A stretch of 64,000 bases of DNA from Glossina fuscipes (Eukaryota; Arthropoda; Insecta; Diptera; Glossinidae), in NCBI RefSeq assembly GCF_014805625.2, contig NW_023998414.1, forward strand, positions 24,131,735 to 24,195,734, written 5' to 3'. The position numbers and the translations under genes are program-made. The notes under the pieces were generated by a model. That model had not been told where the DNA came from. It made no database searches and saw nothing but the letters and a program-made list of their open reading frames with translations. Each line of letters begins with the position of its first letter. Position 1 is the stretch's first letter. Of this stretch, positions 13,401 to 25,900 are shown in pieces.

Positions 13401-15191
13401 CCGAAATTGAAATAAATTAGTAGCAAGAGTGAGTGCTGCCCTAAGAGAAATGCAACAACAGTCAAAGAATAAACGCATGCACACAGAGTTCTCAGAATTG
13501 TTTTCTTGATCGCTAATAAAAAATTTTCTAATTATTTTAACAATCGAATAATGACTATTTACGTATTTTACATAGTAGAGCAATATCCAATGGCTTCTAC
13601 AATTTCAAAGAGATGATCATATATGAAGAAGAAATTTATTTGTAGCGTCAAGTGGAGAAAATGTTAAGAGAGTAAGTGAAGATAACAGTGAATAATTAAT
13701 AGCGATTTGAGAGCCAGATCTTCTAACAAAAACAATCGAATTTATTGTTAATAAGCGAAACAATTGTTAGTTGAATAAGAATCAAGCAAACTAGCGGGAC
13801 GATAAAGCGCTTGCGTTAGCCACTAGTATCAGATTTGGCAGATGGTACTTGCTATGATCTAACGAAGGAAGAATAAAATTAAAAAGTCCGAGTCAAGACT
13901 AGTACTAATAAAAGCGAACATATCTGATAGAAATTTGTAGGAATAAATTCCCGGTGACAATAATTAGAGAAATATTTTCTTTCCCTTCTCAGATTGTCAA
14001 TCTGGTCCAATCTTCTCAACGTAGACATTTTATGGCTCATTACATTAAGTCTAGTTTTTCCACTCGTGACGCATAGATTAAAATTTAATTTACGACGCTA
14101 TTGCGGGTCATAAAACAATGATCCGTACTGTGGATACGCGCGTTAACGGACAGATTTATAAATATGGTATAGGATTTCATTAAGTGTCACAAAGCGATCG
14201 AAGATTTGCGAAATATCCGCGCAACCGGCCCACCACCCTTCAGCAAGCAACGATCCTTCCAATGTGTGCGTTTTATATGGAGAACATCGAACAGTTGTTG
14301 TTGTTTTGTATTGTTGTTGTTGCTTATTAAACGTCGCAATTGATTTGAATTGAAAAATGATGTGCATCTGCGTTCGTACACCGTAGCCTTATCGTGAAAA
14401 CATTTTGAAATCTTCAGTAATTTTACTGTCCTATTGCCCTGTTACGACTAATTAACCGTCACGGCAGAATTGTTTATTTTTAGCTCTTTAAATTATAACC
14501 TATGTCAACTATGTGACTATAATAATAACGAAAGGCGGAGATGGCGTGAAGCGGCATGTGAAGCACATGAGAGTCCAAGCGCCGTTATGATTGCGTATTG
14601 CGATTGATTATATTTGTGATTGAGAAACGTACTTTTGTTTGTTGGTTGGTTGGTTTCTTTTGTTGGTCTTCATTAAAATTTCCAGCCTAATTAACATTCC
14701 GTCAGCATCTTGTGATCATTGGTGCGTGCTATGTTATTAATCAATGAATCTGTGACAATCCTTTGACGAGATATGTCTCGTTTATCGTGGCAAGGAGATG
14801 GCTTTCATTTGCATTTTATTAACACTTATTATCATACACATCTTCATTGGCCTGTTATTGCGTTCATTAGTTACATAAATTTGTTGACTAATTAGTTACT
14901 TAATCCAATTGTTCACACTTGCAATCATTTTACACATTGATAACTTTATATTTACTATTCACTTTAATACTTTGCTTCATTTGACATATTTAATGCTAAC
15001 TTAACGTTCTCCTGCTTGCTTAGAGTCATCTTCTTCTTTCAATGGTTCTGAGTAAATAGATTGCATACTTCTTTATTTTTTAGTATATCACTCCGAAAAT
15101 ATGTTTAAACAAACAACTTATTGCCAGAAGAGTTCTTCTAATCAGAAATTTTCACATTTCGAATTGCTTTTCGAATTTCAAGGACATATAT

Positions 15192-15229
15192 ACATACATA
15201 CATACATACATACATACATACATACATAA
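15192..15229. repeat. (CATA)n microsatellite
   Basis: Nine tandem CATA tetranucleotides, preceded by ACATATATA. Confidence 0.95.
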
Positions 15230-17694
15230 ATTGTAGGAGACTATGCGTATTTGTGGCCGTGAAATTTTGACAATACCTTCAATATAAGTTAAAAAAAAAT
15301 CTTAATTTTTTTAAAAAACTTACAAGCAAACATTCTTATGTTTTCAATCATTTACTTACGTGACTTTATGGCTACGAGAAAATAATTGGTTAGCAATTTA
15401 ATTCAAGCCAGAAAAGTTAACATTCAAAGTTAGTGTAAAATTAATCGTTTGTTTGCAAATTCCAAGAGTAGTTCTGAGATTTATTTATTCTCTTTACTCT
15501 ACCGCTGCGTAACATAGTATGGATGTTAAAAAGGAAAACGATGTTGAAGATGCTTAAAATGTTTTCCTTTAGTTAAAGAATAATTTCAACTATTTACACT
15601 ATTCTATGATGAGGAAGCTCTAACAAAGATGACAAGTAACGCACATGTATACAAATGTATTCTTATTTTTTTTGCTTTTTATTGTTTTTTCTTTCATTCT
15701 TTCACTAAATGACATTATGAGATAACGAACGTTCAAAGTTAATGCCCGCAAAATTGCTTTACAGAGTTAAGCAAGAGTTACCTAAGTTTGTGTAACAATG
15801 TTTCCCCTTAGCCGGCATCATTGACTTGCAGTACTAAAGAAAAGAAGAATAATAATACATTTAAGGAGAGAGAGAGAGACAGAGAGAGATAGTGTTGGAC
15901 TCATGGGAAATGTTTGCTCTACACGAACGCCACTTGCTATAGACTTGATTTTTTGCTGAATTTAGTGCGACGTCTCCAAGAGAAGAAAATGTATTATAAA
16001 ACGATTTGTCAGCATGACAGCATTGGGTTTTGTATTGCCAAACCCATTCAGGAAATGTTCGCTGCAATGAACTGGCACGTGCTGGTATCCCTCTCCCATT
16101 ATTCCTTCCGATTAACAATAGTTTGCATCGAAGATTTATTGTCCGTCAGAGCGAGGTAATACCCAAAAAGTGCTGGTCCGCTTGTCAATAACTTTGGCTC
16201 GGAGTCCAGGTTTTAAATATTATATCTCGCGTATTATGGTTTCTATTATTACGAAAATATCGACGACAAGTTATTTAGATTCGTAATATATTGATAACAA
16301 TTACTATGTTATACCTGAGACAATCAGCCCTATAAAGCTTATATGCTTGATAGTGATCAAATGCGAATGTTCTCAGTGAGTTCTTGGGTAGCGGATTATC
16401 AGCGAGTCTACACGAGCTGCTAAGATTATGCCAAAAATGATCGACGAAATCCGCATAGTGGTATTGAGTGACCGACGTTGTGGATGTTTCCGAGCTAGCT
16501 GACATTGTAGGCTGACCGCTATCGAAAATGGTTCGGATTGGTCTACTTCCTCGACCATTTCCCATATAGCGGCTTCTTTTGAAATGTCCTCACTGTATGG
16601 TAATGTAGTACGTTTAATGGTGGAGTGTGGCCCACTATAGAGGTGTTGCTTGTTTTTATTACAGAAAAACTTTTGTTTGTTATGTCTGTTGTTTTTTACT
16701 ACACGAAAACAAGTGATAAGGCAAAAGTGTAATGTTGGTACACGTTCGAGTTGAAAGTAAGAACATCTGCAGAAGCATAAACAGAAGCATATTTAAAACA
16801 CTTAAACTAGGTGTAGAGTTTAATTTAAAAACTGAATTGCTCTCAAGCTGGATGCGAATTTCTATACAGGCCGCCGATCCATACTCGCCTCTCGTCTTAA
16901 TAGAATGTAAAATGAAAGTGCGGTGCGGGCAGAGAGTGGGGGAGGCGCAAAACTGAAATGTCCTTTGTCAAAAATTTTGGTTCCGCCATCACTTCACACA
17001 AATCTACAAATTTGAAGAACATTTTCTTAACTGGAACAAATTCTATTCACCGAACTGAATTTCTAGATACTTCTCCTCTAAGTACTGTGTCTTACAGGCT
17101 CTGTAGAATGTCTTAGTGTTTACGGATCGCATATAGGTCAATTTTCAAGTTGAATCGTTCCATTGTCATCAGTTAAAAATGCATAAAGCAAATTTAGACT
17201 CGATTCGAAAATAGGTAACGAATAACCGACTGAAGGAAGAAATTTACGTAAGCAGCTTAAATGTACTTTAGAGGAACATAAACAGCCATTTCAATGTGTT
17301 ACAAGCAATATGACAAATCTATTATGTTGCTATCTTTCGATGGCAAGTGAGTATTAGACAGCAAAACAAAAACAAATGGCAAAAATAAATCAAGACTTGT
17401 AAGAACAATGATGAATTTTAAATTAATCATAAATTTTATCGTTTTCTAAATGCAGTTTCTTTCTTCGCATAATAGAACTTTTCTAAGAACTTAACAAATA
17501 AGTTCTCTTCCCATTTTTAAGATTTATCAGTCAATTGTTGAAATTAGTTTTTAAAAGACGAACCTCTCACAGCGAGAAGACGTTTGACAATTCTTTTTAT
17601 AAAATTTCTTTTTTAACTCTACTTTCTTGCTATGGCAACAATATCAAACTCATTACAAACAATCATTAAAAATGTAAAAAATTTTATATTAAAA

Positions 17695-17732
<38 letters not shown>

Positions 17733-18366
17733 AAAAAAATAAATAAATAAATAATAATAGAGAAATATCAAAAACAAAAAAAACAAAAAAAACAAAAAAC
17801 AGTACATGAAAAAGTAAAGTAAAAGGAAAAAATATGCAAACAAGTCCTTATAACAATAAATACATAAAAAAGTTTATACATATATATGCGGGTGCAGGCA
17901 GAAAGATTTTTTGTTCCCAAGTTTCAAATAATCCTGCTGTGCACGACACAAACACATACACATACAAGGCATATGCATATAAAAGTTAAACAAGTATCCA
18001 TAGAGCGGAGCATGACCGACAACGATGGGCGTGTAAGTGTTAGATAAAAGCTGGATCCTGATGAGCACTTAAAATAAGGAGTAGGACTAAGGGCTTCTTC
18101 GGTTATATTTGGAAATTTTATACATTCGCTGTTTGCCGTTTGCTATTTTCGAGCTATGCTTGTCTATGGCTTCGATCGGTTAAATTCGCATCTTGTAGGG
18201 TTTCGAAGCTTTTCTTAATTGAGAATGAAGTACACTAAAACGCATACATATATGACTGTATGCAACAACAATGTAAAATAAAAAACCGCTGCGTGTCATC
18301 CTAATTGAAATTTTTAGAGATTAAAACGCTTGCAGTTTTTCTGCTTATATCCAAACCTATGTAAAG

Positions 18367-18369
<3 letters not shown>

Positions 18370-18413
<44 letters not shown>
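18370..18413. repeat. (CT)n microsatellite
   Basis: About 22 uninterrupted CT units. Confidence 0.95.
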
Positions 18414-18416
<3 letters not shown>

Positions 18417-18875
18417 GTCTTTCACTTGAAAGGTTTATGGCTTCTGTACGCAACAATTTTATGATTAACGGAGGTAAACGAAATCAAAAGAGGATAACAA
18501 TAGTGAACATACTAGGATTTTGACAGATTTAACAGATTGTGTGGCCAGTCATACCTGCTGACTGATGTACAGATCTTTGCCTCTAACAGAAATGCATAGC
18601 ATTTTTCGAAAGTATTATCTCATAAATGAGGTGAGTCAATAGTTCAGATTATTTTAATAAGTCGTTTACGAGTTGCAGCGGTTTCAGTGACGCTACTCTT
18701 GTTATTCGAACATTTGGAAAAAACCGAATAGTCACGACATAATCACGAATAGTGAAAGCAAAGTTGCAAATAATAATTTAAATCCTGAAGTTAGCAAAAT
18801 GTTGCAATGCTTTTCGTGAAAATTACGACACTAGAAAGCCGTTTTCCAACTGGGTACCTAAAAAAAATGGAATGA

Positions 18876-19115
18876 CGTGAAATTGGTTTGCAGTCTCCAA
18901 ACCTAACGCGCAGCGCTTGTTATACCTGCGCAGAATTTCAAGGGAAAGAAAAACTTAGATCACGTGATGAGCTAGTTGTGGAAACTAAAGGCTTTATCAA
19001 GTCGTTCCCTAAACAACGCACCTATAGTTTAACGAATCATTGGACTGATTATATCATTCTTGGAGGTGACCATTGTGCAGGAAGTGAGTTGAAAAGTACT
19101 GAGCGGATATATTAA
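18876..19115 (+). mobile_element. Mariner-family transposase C-terminal relic
   Basis: After a stop at 18873-18875 the frame reads REIGLQSPNLTRSACY, then KLRSRDELVVETKGF, then HWTDYIILGGDHC, ending at 19115. This follows the C-terminal third of mariner transposases: the SPDLAPSDY block carrying the last catalytic Asp, an acidic ET..F helix, and the conserved RW..CI.L.GDY tail. The catalytic Asp of SPD is Asn here and PSDY is degraded, so it cannot be active. About 75-80 residues remain of an enzyme normally near 345. No N-terminal HTH, HDNARPH block or terminal inverted repeats were recognised nearby. Subfamily is uncertain. Confidence 0.72.
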
Positions 19116-22100
19116 GTTGTGAGTGATAGAGAGAAAATTTAGAATTTTCTCCTTCTTCTTTCTCGCTTCTTGATTGTCGTATTACTGAGTAATGTTGCTT
19201 TGGCTTCTTTTTGCTTTGCTTCATAAATAAAAACCTTTGTGTAATACTGGTCATGGATCCCGTTCTATGGCAAAAAGGCAACAAAAAATCATTGCTACTT
19301 GCACTGTTGCCTCGCAAACGAACCATTTTCCGATTATTTATCAACTCATAAAGCGGCTGAGATGGCTTCGCCCAAACACGAGGCGCGAACGAGCTGAAAA
19401 TTGAATAATTAATCTAGGGTCGTTAACCATGTCCAACAGCTGGTTCGATGCAGTTCCTAGCCATTAAGTCTATGCATAGTTTCGTAGCGAAACTCCAGCA
19501 TATGTCTTTTGACCTCAGTGGCTATTCCGTTAGCCTGTAAACTTGAATACACATACATGCCGTAAATTAAGGGAATTGTATGCTACGACCAATTATATCG
19601 GTTTGCGAAATTTCCTTTCAAAGATTCACATCGTCATCTGTTCGGGCGATCAAATCGAACGGATACTGATAAAAATCGCGTTAATGGTCTAATCGACTAC
19701 AACTAGAAGTTGATGAGAATAGAAATCGAACTTAAGATCAGCATTGGCCAACTAAGGACTTGCAGCCAGTTAGGAAAACTTACTGGAAATGTTGTGCTTG
19801 AAGTTTGTTTGACTTTTGCTGGATCATTGCGTATGGACAGGGCATAGTGACAGTCAGCATAATATTATCTTTTGTCAATATGCTATGAGCCAGAACCTAT
19901 TTAGGAATATGAAGACTTTGTATATAATTGGGCAAGAGAGAGTTTTAAACATTCTACACCAACTTTCTAGTCAAAAAAGTTGACAAATTGGACCTTTTTG
20001 GCATATCAAGGCTGACTTTTAACTTTTTCGTATGGGTTAGTTGGAAAAATCGAAAACGAAAGTTTTGACTTGTCTGTATATGGCGAACTCTTTTGCATTT
20101 CGGGAAATATGAAAAGCGTTTCAATAAAAACGTAGTGCCAGTCATTGCTCCATTTCGGTAATACGAACCATAGCACAAAACGCCCAGTTGGCCCACGCAA
20201 ATGGAAACGCCCTGGACATTCAGCTCTCTGATCGACTTTTATTAATTGTTCGCCTAGTCTGCGTCATATTTATTCGGATTTTGTATACCGTAACGCATTA
20301 GAGGCAGTAGAGGCACCGCAGCCTGATTCCGCAGCACTATCTTTCGAATTGAGTAGAAAAGATCACATTTTCCGCGAATGACGTTTTACTATGCGTCAGC
20401 CCCGATTTATTCAAAGATCGAAAAATGACTTTTGTACACCTACCCGCATAACTTGGACGATTGCGTAATGCTTAAATAATCAGAGTTTTTTATTCACTAT
20501 CCTATAATACTTCTTTCGTCCATCACCATGGAAAATAACGATGTCCCAATACTAAATTCTTAACTTGGGATTGTAATAGAAAAAAATGGTCTAAGTTATT
20601 TAATAACGGCGTCGCTCAGTTACGTCTCGTTTCAAAAATAAGAAAGATTTCGCATTTTTTGGTAAAAGGAATTATTTGATATATATTTGATATTGAAATT
20701 TTTATCTGGATCTAATTGCGATATTAATGGTTGCGGGCAGGCGCGTATAACCTTAGCTGACCCAGAAAAACATATTAATTCCAACTAAGTTTAAAGGGTT
20801 TGATGAACTAAACACCGTTGAGAATGACATTTTTATGCTGACGATGATTTCGTGCTCTTCGAAGATTTACTTATGAATGACACAGGCACACATACACGCA
20901 AATGTACACACGTAGTAGCAAATGTTCATAAAACTGCACAGCGAGAGCATTGCTGCTGTGCTTATCCTTGAAGGGAATACTTTTTTAAGTATTTTCACTT
21001 TATCTAACTGTGTATTCGCAATGTATGTATGTATGTATATATGTATATATGTCTTTACGTGTGCGAATACTAAATACAAACGAGAGGTATAAGCTGACTT
21101 TTTCATACTTATTAAACTGTAAATATTCACACACAGGCGTTCATGTTGCTTATTATAATCTCACCATATTAAAAAGTTTCTTCTATACAGCCATATATGC
21201 TTTTGCACACACACACACACAAACACTTGATAGCTAAAGCATCTTATATATGTATATATATATATATGTTTATAAGAGAACTAAACCTCATAAATGTGTG
21301 ACATTTCATTTGTCTTTTCCACCCAAAATACATACAACATACAACCTATAAAAAATTTGTGTACAAAAAAAAAAATGTTTTTTTTTTTTTCGTTTTGTTG
21401 TTTACATTGTTATCTTGTCTCGTTTTTACTTTATATGTATATATTTTCTTCTTTTTTTTTTTTCGTTTTTGTTTAATTCATTTGTGTTCGTGAGAAAATG
21501 TAAGAGTATCTCGGTAACAAAAAACAATAAAAAATTCATTCGCTTTTGATAGTTTTAAGTACTTATGAACTCTGCTGTAAATGGCAATGTATGCAGGCAA
21601 ATGTTTGTGTTTGCATAGGCGTGTATATATATATATATGTGTGTGTGTGTTTGTATATATATATATAGGTGTGCGAATGAGATGAGTAAGTATGCGAATG
21701 CGATTGTTTTTTGTACGCTGTATATGTAGATGTATTGCATAAACGATGCGGCATAATATTGGGGTTCTTGCAAAAACAGCAACAATATGAAAACAGCATT
21801 GAAACAAAGGAAAAAGTATTTGTTACCCATTTATTTTTTTTTTCACGGATCGCTTAATTGCTTTAGACATTATTTATTTGTTTGTTTGTTTATTTATTCT
21901 GATGATGGTTGCTCTTTATTAATTAGTTTTCAAAACATTTAATAATTAATCAACAGTTGTACTAAAAATGTGCTCGAACTAGATGCAATACCCGAACTAC
22001 TTACCCACGATTGTTATATAAAAAGATTTCTTCGCAAAGCAAATTTTTTCTTCTCGATTCGATAAATGCCTTGAATCTTCTGAAATGCGCTTTTTCAGGC

Positions 22101-22179
22101 GCTCAAAATGGATCTCTGCTGAAAAATTGCAGAGTAATGTCTTGCCTGGTGATCGTCTTACGTCTTTTGATGCAACGCC
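19116..22179. other. Gene-free AT-rich interval
   Basis: Mostly unique AT-rich sequence, with TATG/TATA microsatellites at 21021-21050, 21245-21270 and 21625-21667 and an AC run near 21205. Short overlapping frames near 21.5-21.8 kb are Tyr-Ile-His-Thr repeats from these microsatellites. Confidence 0.5.
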
Positions 22180-22480
22180 CAGCAACACGCATTAGGGAAC
22201 CTAATACAATGTATATACATTCTTAGTCAGCATTAAATTCTTAATCGATTTAAGCATATCTGTCCGTCCATCTGTCCGTTTGTGTAATGTCTGTTGTGAA
22301 CCTTCTTCTGGCCACAAAAATGAAGCTATCGACTTCAAATTAGTCAGAAACATTGGAAGGACATGCCCACAGCATCACGTAAAATGAGACCACCAATATT
22401 TTTAAAAAGTAATGAGAAAATTGTTGCTTGTTCATTACTCATAAACTACAAATGCAAATAAATGTACAAAAATTTTAACG
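22180..22480 (+). repeat. Dispersed dipteran repeat, GTCCGTC-box family, copy at 22 kb (opposite orientation)
   Basis: The order is TTAGGGAACCTAATACAATG, a TATATACATTCTT stretch, AGTCAGCATTAAATTC, ATCGATTTAAGCATATC, then TGTCCGTCCATCTGTCCG (about 22260-22277) and a tail with GAAGCTATCGACTTCAAATT. From memory the family has a TGATCAGCATGA..GTCGATTTAGCCATGTCCGTCTGTCC core, which this fits with about 75-80% similarity by eye. It is in reverse orientation to the 3-kb and 42-kb copies. Confidence 0.6.
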
Positions 22481-23099
22481 CATAATATATGGGCGACGCT
22501 GTAGCATTTGTGTACAAAAATGGAAAAAATTGTACGCGAGCGAGCCCAATATTATAGTGCATTAAAATTTAACTCTTTTTTCTATATCTTCGTAATTATC
22601 AGAGATCCGTCAAAGTCAATTCTAAAAAAAAACAGTGGATTCATTTTGGAGTACTCCTTGCTTTAAATGCACGATATTTAGATGAGCCATTTACCTGAGT
22701 ACTTTCGATGACGCTGTCATTTGTTTACATTGTATTACATTACACTGCACTTGATTTTAATTCATTCGCAATAAATTTTTTCAAACTGCTTCTTGTTTAT
22801 TTATGCATTCTAAACTACTTATGTTACAAGAATGTATGCACTACGTACAAACTTATGCTCTTGAGATAGACTTAATTTTTATTTAACAATCGATTTTCAA
22901 TTAGTTTAAACTTGTCTCTTCATCGCTTCGCCTCCATCAAATCCATATGGCATATATAAAATAAAGTTGTGATTTAATATTTTTCCAAAAAAAAAAAAAA
23001 ATAGTTGAAAAGAAAAGTTGATGGTATAGAAAATAAATGCGATATAGGACTGACTACCTTCGGAGCCTATTTCCTATGACGCGGGGCTTACAAAAAAAT

Positions 23100-23600
23100 A
23101 AACTTTTCTAAACGTACAATAAGCTCTCGATGTTACTATTTGATGGAGCAAATTAATTCAAAAAAGTGAATTGCCGTATAAATGTACCGTGCTAAATCTG
23201 GATCAAATTGATCTATTTTTTTGGGCACCTTCTAGTAACAATTGTACAAACTCATAGTAAGGAAGGCTTAACATCGTCCCAAGTGCTTCCTTATAATATA
23301 TTGCAATGAAATTTGATTCAAAATAGTGATTTGTCATAAAAGCTATGCTAAATCAATATCAAATCGGCCTATTTTTTAGACCACTTGTTTTATAAGGATT
23401 CTCATTAAAAAGAAGCCTTTCTTATGGACATAAGTGCTACATTCTGATATTTTACAGGGAAAATTCATTCAAAAATGATGATCTGTCGTAAAAGTTTGCT
23501 ATGCTAAATGTAGATCAGATTGGTCTATACTTGGGAATATTTGTGACAGATGTGTTCCCATAAAAAATTGCCATAGGGTATTTATATCATGGCTTAAACG
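23100..23600. repeat. Diverged tandem repeat, three units of about 155 bp
   Basis: Units are anchored on ATTCAAAA boxes at 23156, 23316 and 23468 (spacing 160 and 152). Each continues with GTGATTTGTCATAAAAG-like and TATGCTAAATC-like sequence, then GATCAAATTGGTCTAT-like sequence, then a CACTT..ATAAGGATTCTCA-like and AAGGCTT-like half. Similarity is clear by eye but the units are strongly diverged. No coding potential was seen. Confidence 0.65.
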
Positions 23601-25261
23601 TTCTATTTTGTTTAACATTAAAATGCATAAATGCATGAAACTCAATAAATTTTATTTGTATGCATTCTAAATGGGTTATATGGTTACGGTTGGGAAACCT
23701 CATAAAGTACTCCCGCGAATCACTACAATTCGAGAGCCTTTTTGTGTGATCGTTAATGTTTTTCAATAGTTATGAGCAAAATATTTCATATTCGTGGCGT
23801 ACGATGTATTTAGTAGCCATTAAAACGATACGTTTATGTATTTAATGCCTGGTTAAGCGCACATGCCATAAACGGGTGGTGTGTGTGTAGTGGAACAGCA
23901 ACTGATATGTAGTTTATTTTTTGCAAAACAAATTGTTGCAATATTTGCAAAACTCGCACGAATGATATACAGAAATGGAAGACGCGCTTCAATATGTTTG
24001 TATGTAGAAAAATGTATTTTTTTTTTGTAACTTTCTTCATTCATCTATTCATTTTTATTTATTCATTTCGAATTTAGAAAATAACATGAACACCTAAAAT
24101 GCGGCAACGTTTTATGCTATAAAATTTACTGAAAATACCTTTTTACGATTGAAATGCTCGTTCAAACAATCAACAATGGCCTTATACGGAGGCCGTATTA
24201 TCTTGTATATTTTGTGTGTTTGTGAAAATTCATATTAAAGTTTATTTTTATTTAAAAAATTAACAAATATGTTTTACCACAATTTTATTAACCAGGAAAT
24301 TCATAGTTAACTGGAATGGATTCGTGTATGCGTCGCACCATCCATCGAGTATCGGGCCTCGTAAAACCGCAAAAAGTTAGTAAGAAGCAAAATTTTAAAC
24401 CAGATCAAATTTCATTTAATTAACAAGTGCGATCGTAATGAAAAAATTTTATAGATATTTGTGTGAGAGAATTAGCTCAACCTTTCAATGCAAATCTTTT
24501 CATATTTCTTTCTTTTTTTTTTTTTTTTTCGTTTATTTGCATTGCCATCAGCTAGCTGCTAGACGCTCCGTTGGCATTTGCACAGCAGTATGTGAAGATA
24601 AACATCTGTGTGTATGTAAGCGTTAATATTTCAAACTATTTTCATTACACTTGACTGCGATTATGCATAAACAATTGACATACGCAAGCTTAAGTGTTAA
24701 AGGCGCCGAAGGCAAAACTAGACAATTAATTGTTGAAAAAATTGCCACTGGCTAACAATAAATTCAATTATAAAGATTTTAGATAAATATTTTATTGCAT
24801 TTATAAATTGAAAAGTGAAATGTCAACCTAATGCGCTTTTGTTATAAAAAATCTTTCTCTCATTTTTTTTTTTCTTTTTACTAATTCGCAATCAAAATGA
24901 TCGATAAGAAAACACCAAAGAAAAAAAAAAAAAAACTAAGAAAATTATATTTAGCTGTGATCGGATTTTCTACAGCTAAACCCTTTGTCTTAAAAAAAAA
25001 AAAAAAAACTTTTAAAATTCAAAACCCGATATTGTATTGAATGAATGTGAACGATCCTTCGTGTTATTACATAGGTGCTACAGAAGTTTTCGTTGTTGTT
25101 GTGAAAATATGTATTTTCAGTCTTTAGTGTGCAATAAACGCATGGTTTCACCGATTTGCCTCATTTTAAATGGTAGCCTGCATGCAAAAGCTTTCAATAC
25201 TTTTGCCAAACTTAAGGCCAGTATTTTCATTTTTAGACCCAGGAGACTGCTTACCATAAAC

Positions 25262-25264
<3 letters not shown>

Positions 25265-25299
<35 letters not shown>
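25265..25299. repeat. (GA)n microsatellite
   Basis: About 17 uninterrupted GA units. Open frames through it (Arg-Glu or Ser-Leu runs) are artefacts of the repeat. Confidence 0.95.
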
Positions 25300-25300
<1 letters not shown>

Positions 25301-25527
25301 GAATATGCTGAAATCAATTCATAATTTGATGAGGACCAAAGCTATGCATACTTTACAAAGTCTGTGGAGCGTCCTTTTCAATAATGTAAACGAATTTCCC
25401 GCCATCCTTCAGTAGCAGGCATAAAAATGTTGATTTATACGAAAAATGACAGATATCGAAAGCACATGTTTCCAGATGCAATTGGGTCGCTTGCGGAAAG
25501 TCGAAAACTAAAGAATATCTTCAAATG

Positions 25528-25558
25528 CACACGCACACACACACACACACACACACAC
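25528..25558. repeat. (AC)n microsatellite
   Basis: About 15 AC units with one CG interruption. Confidence 0.95.
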
Positions 25559-25559
25559 T

Positions 25560-25900
25560 TACAGTTTCCATTGTTACTGGAACCCAGTGAGATGAACAGA
25601 TGATAACTGGCAGCAAAGAAGCGTGGAGCACCATAGACGAGTCCGTAAGCAGAGTGCTCCAGCGCTTAGAAAGACAGCGAGTGCAGAGTGCAGGGAGAAA
25701 AAGCCAATAGCGGGTTCCACTGAGGTTCCACCATACGTAGTGCGCTAATATGCAATCAGCCGCCGCGAAGTAAGACCTGACGGTGGTCTCGCGGAGAAGA
25801 ACAATGGGTGGCGAGTCGTGCATGTTGCTGGCACCAACCAGCGGTATCTTTCGAAGATTATTACCTACAGCTCCCAAAACGAAACACACACACGCACATG
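25560..25900. other. GC-rich island between two (AC)n runs
   Basis: The block is flanked by (AC)n at 25528-25558 and ACAC-rich sequence at 25884-25905. It is distinctly GC-richer than its surroundings and contains CGCCGCG and CTCGCGG. A minus-strand frame is open for 169 codons (26030-25521) but ends in a Cys-Val run encoded by the microsatellite. A 53-codon plus-strand frame starts at 25804. Neither shows a known domain. It may be an unrecognised exon, promoter region or mobile fragment. Confidence 0.3.

Larger units (their letters stand above)
7813..18875. other. Long gene-free AT-rich interval
   Basis: Contains AT microsatellites at 9545 and 9718, the 35-base poly-A at 10381, the CATA repeat at 15192, A/T-rich blocks at 9900-10430, 13170-13280 and 17600-17850, and the CT run at 18370. 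The short frames at 16275-16565 (-) and 15861-16118 (-) have mixed composition but no recognisable domain. No RNA gene was recognised. Confidence 0.5.

Noticed and set aside
16275..16565. Minus-strand 96-codon frame beginning MGNGRGSRPIRTIF
   Set aside because: Two overlapping frames look equally plausible, no splice donor fits and no family was recognised.
19700..19790. Possible Pol III B-box-like AGTTCGATTTC on the minus strand
   Set aside because: The A-box partner is poor and no cloverleaf or SINE tail could be drawn.
21478..21830. Three overlapping minus-strand frames rich in Tyr-Ile-His-Thr
   Set aside because: They are produced by TATA/TGTG microsatellites.
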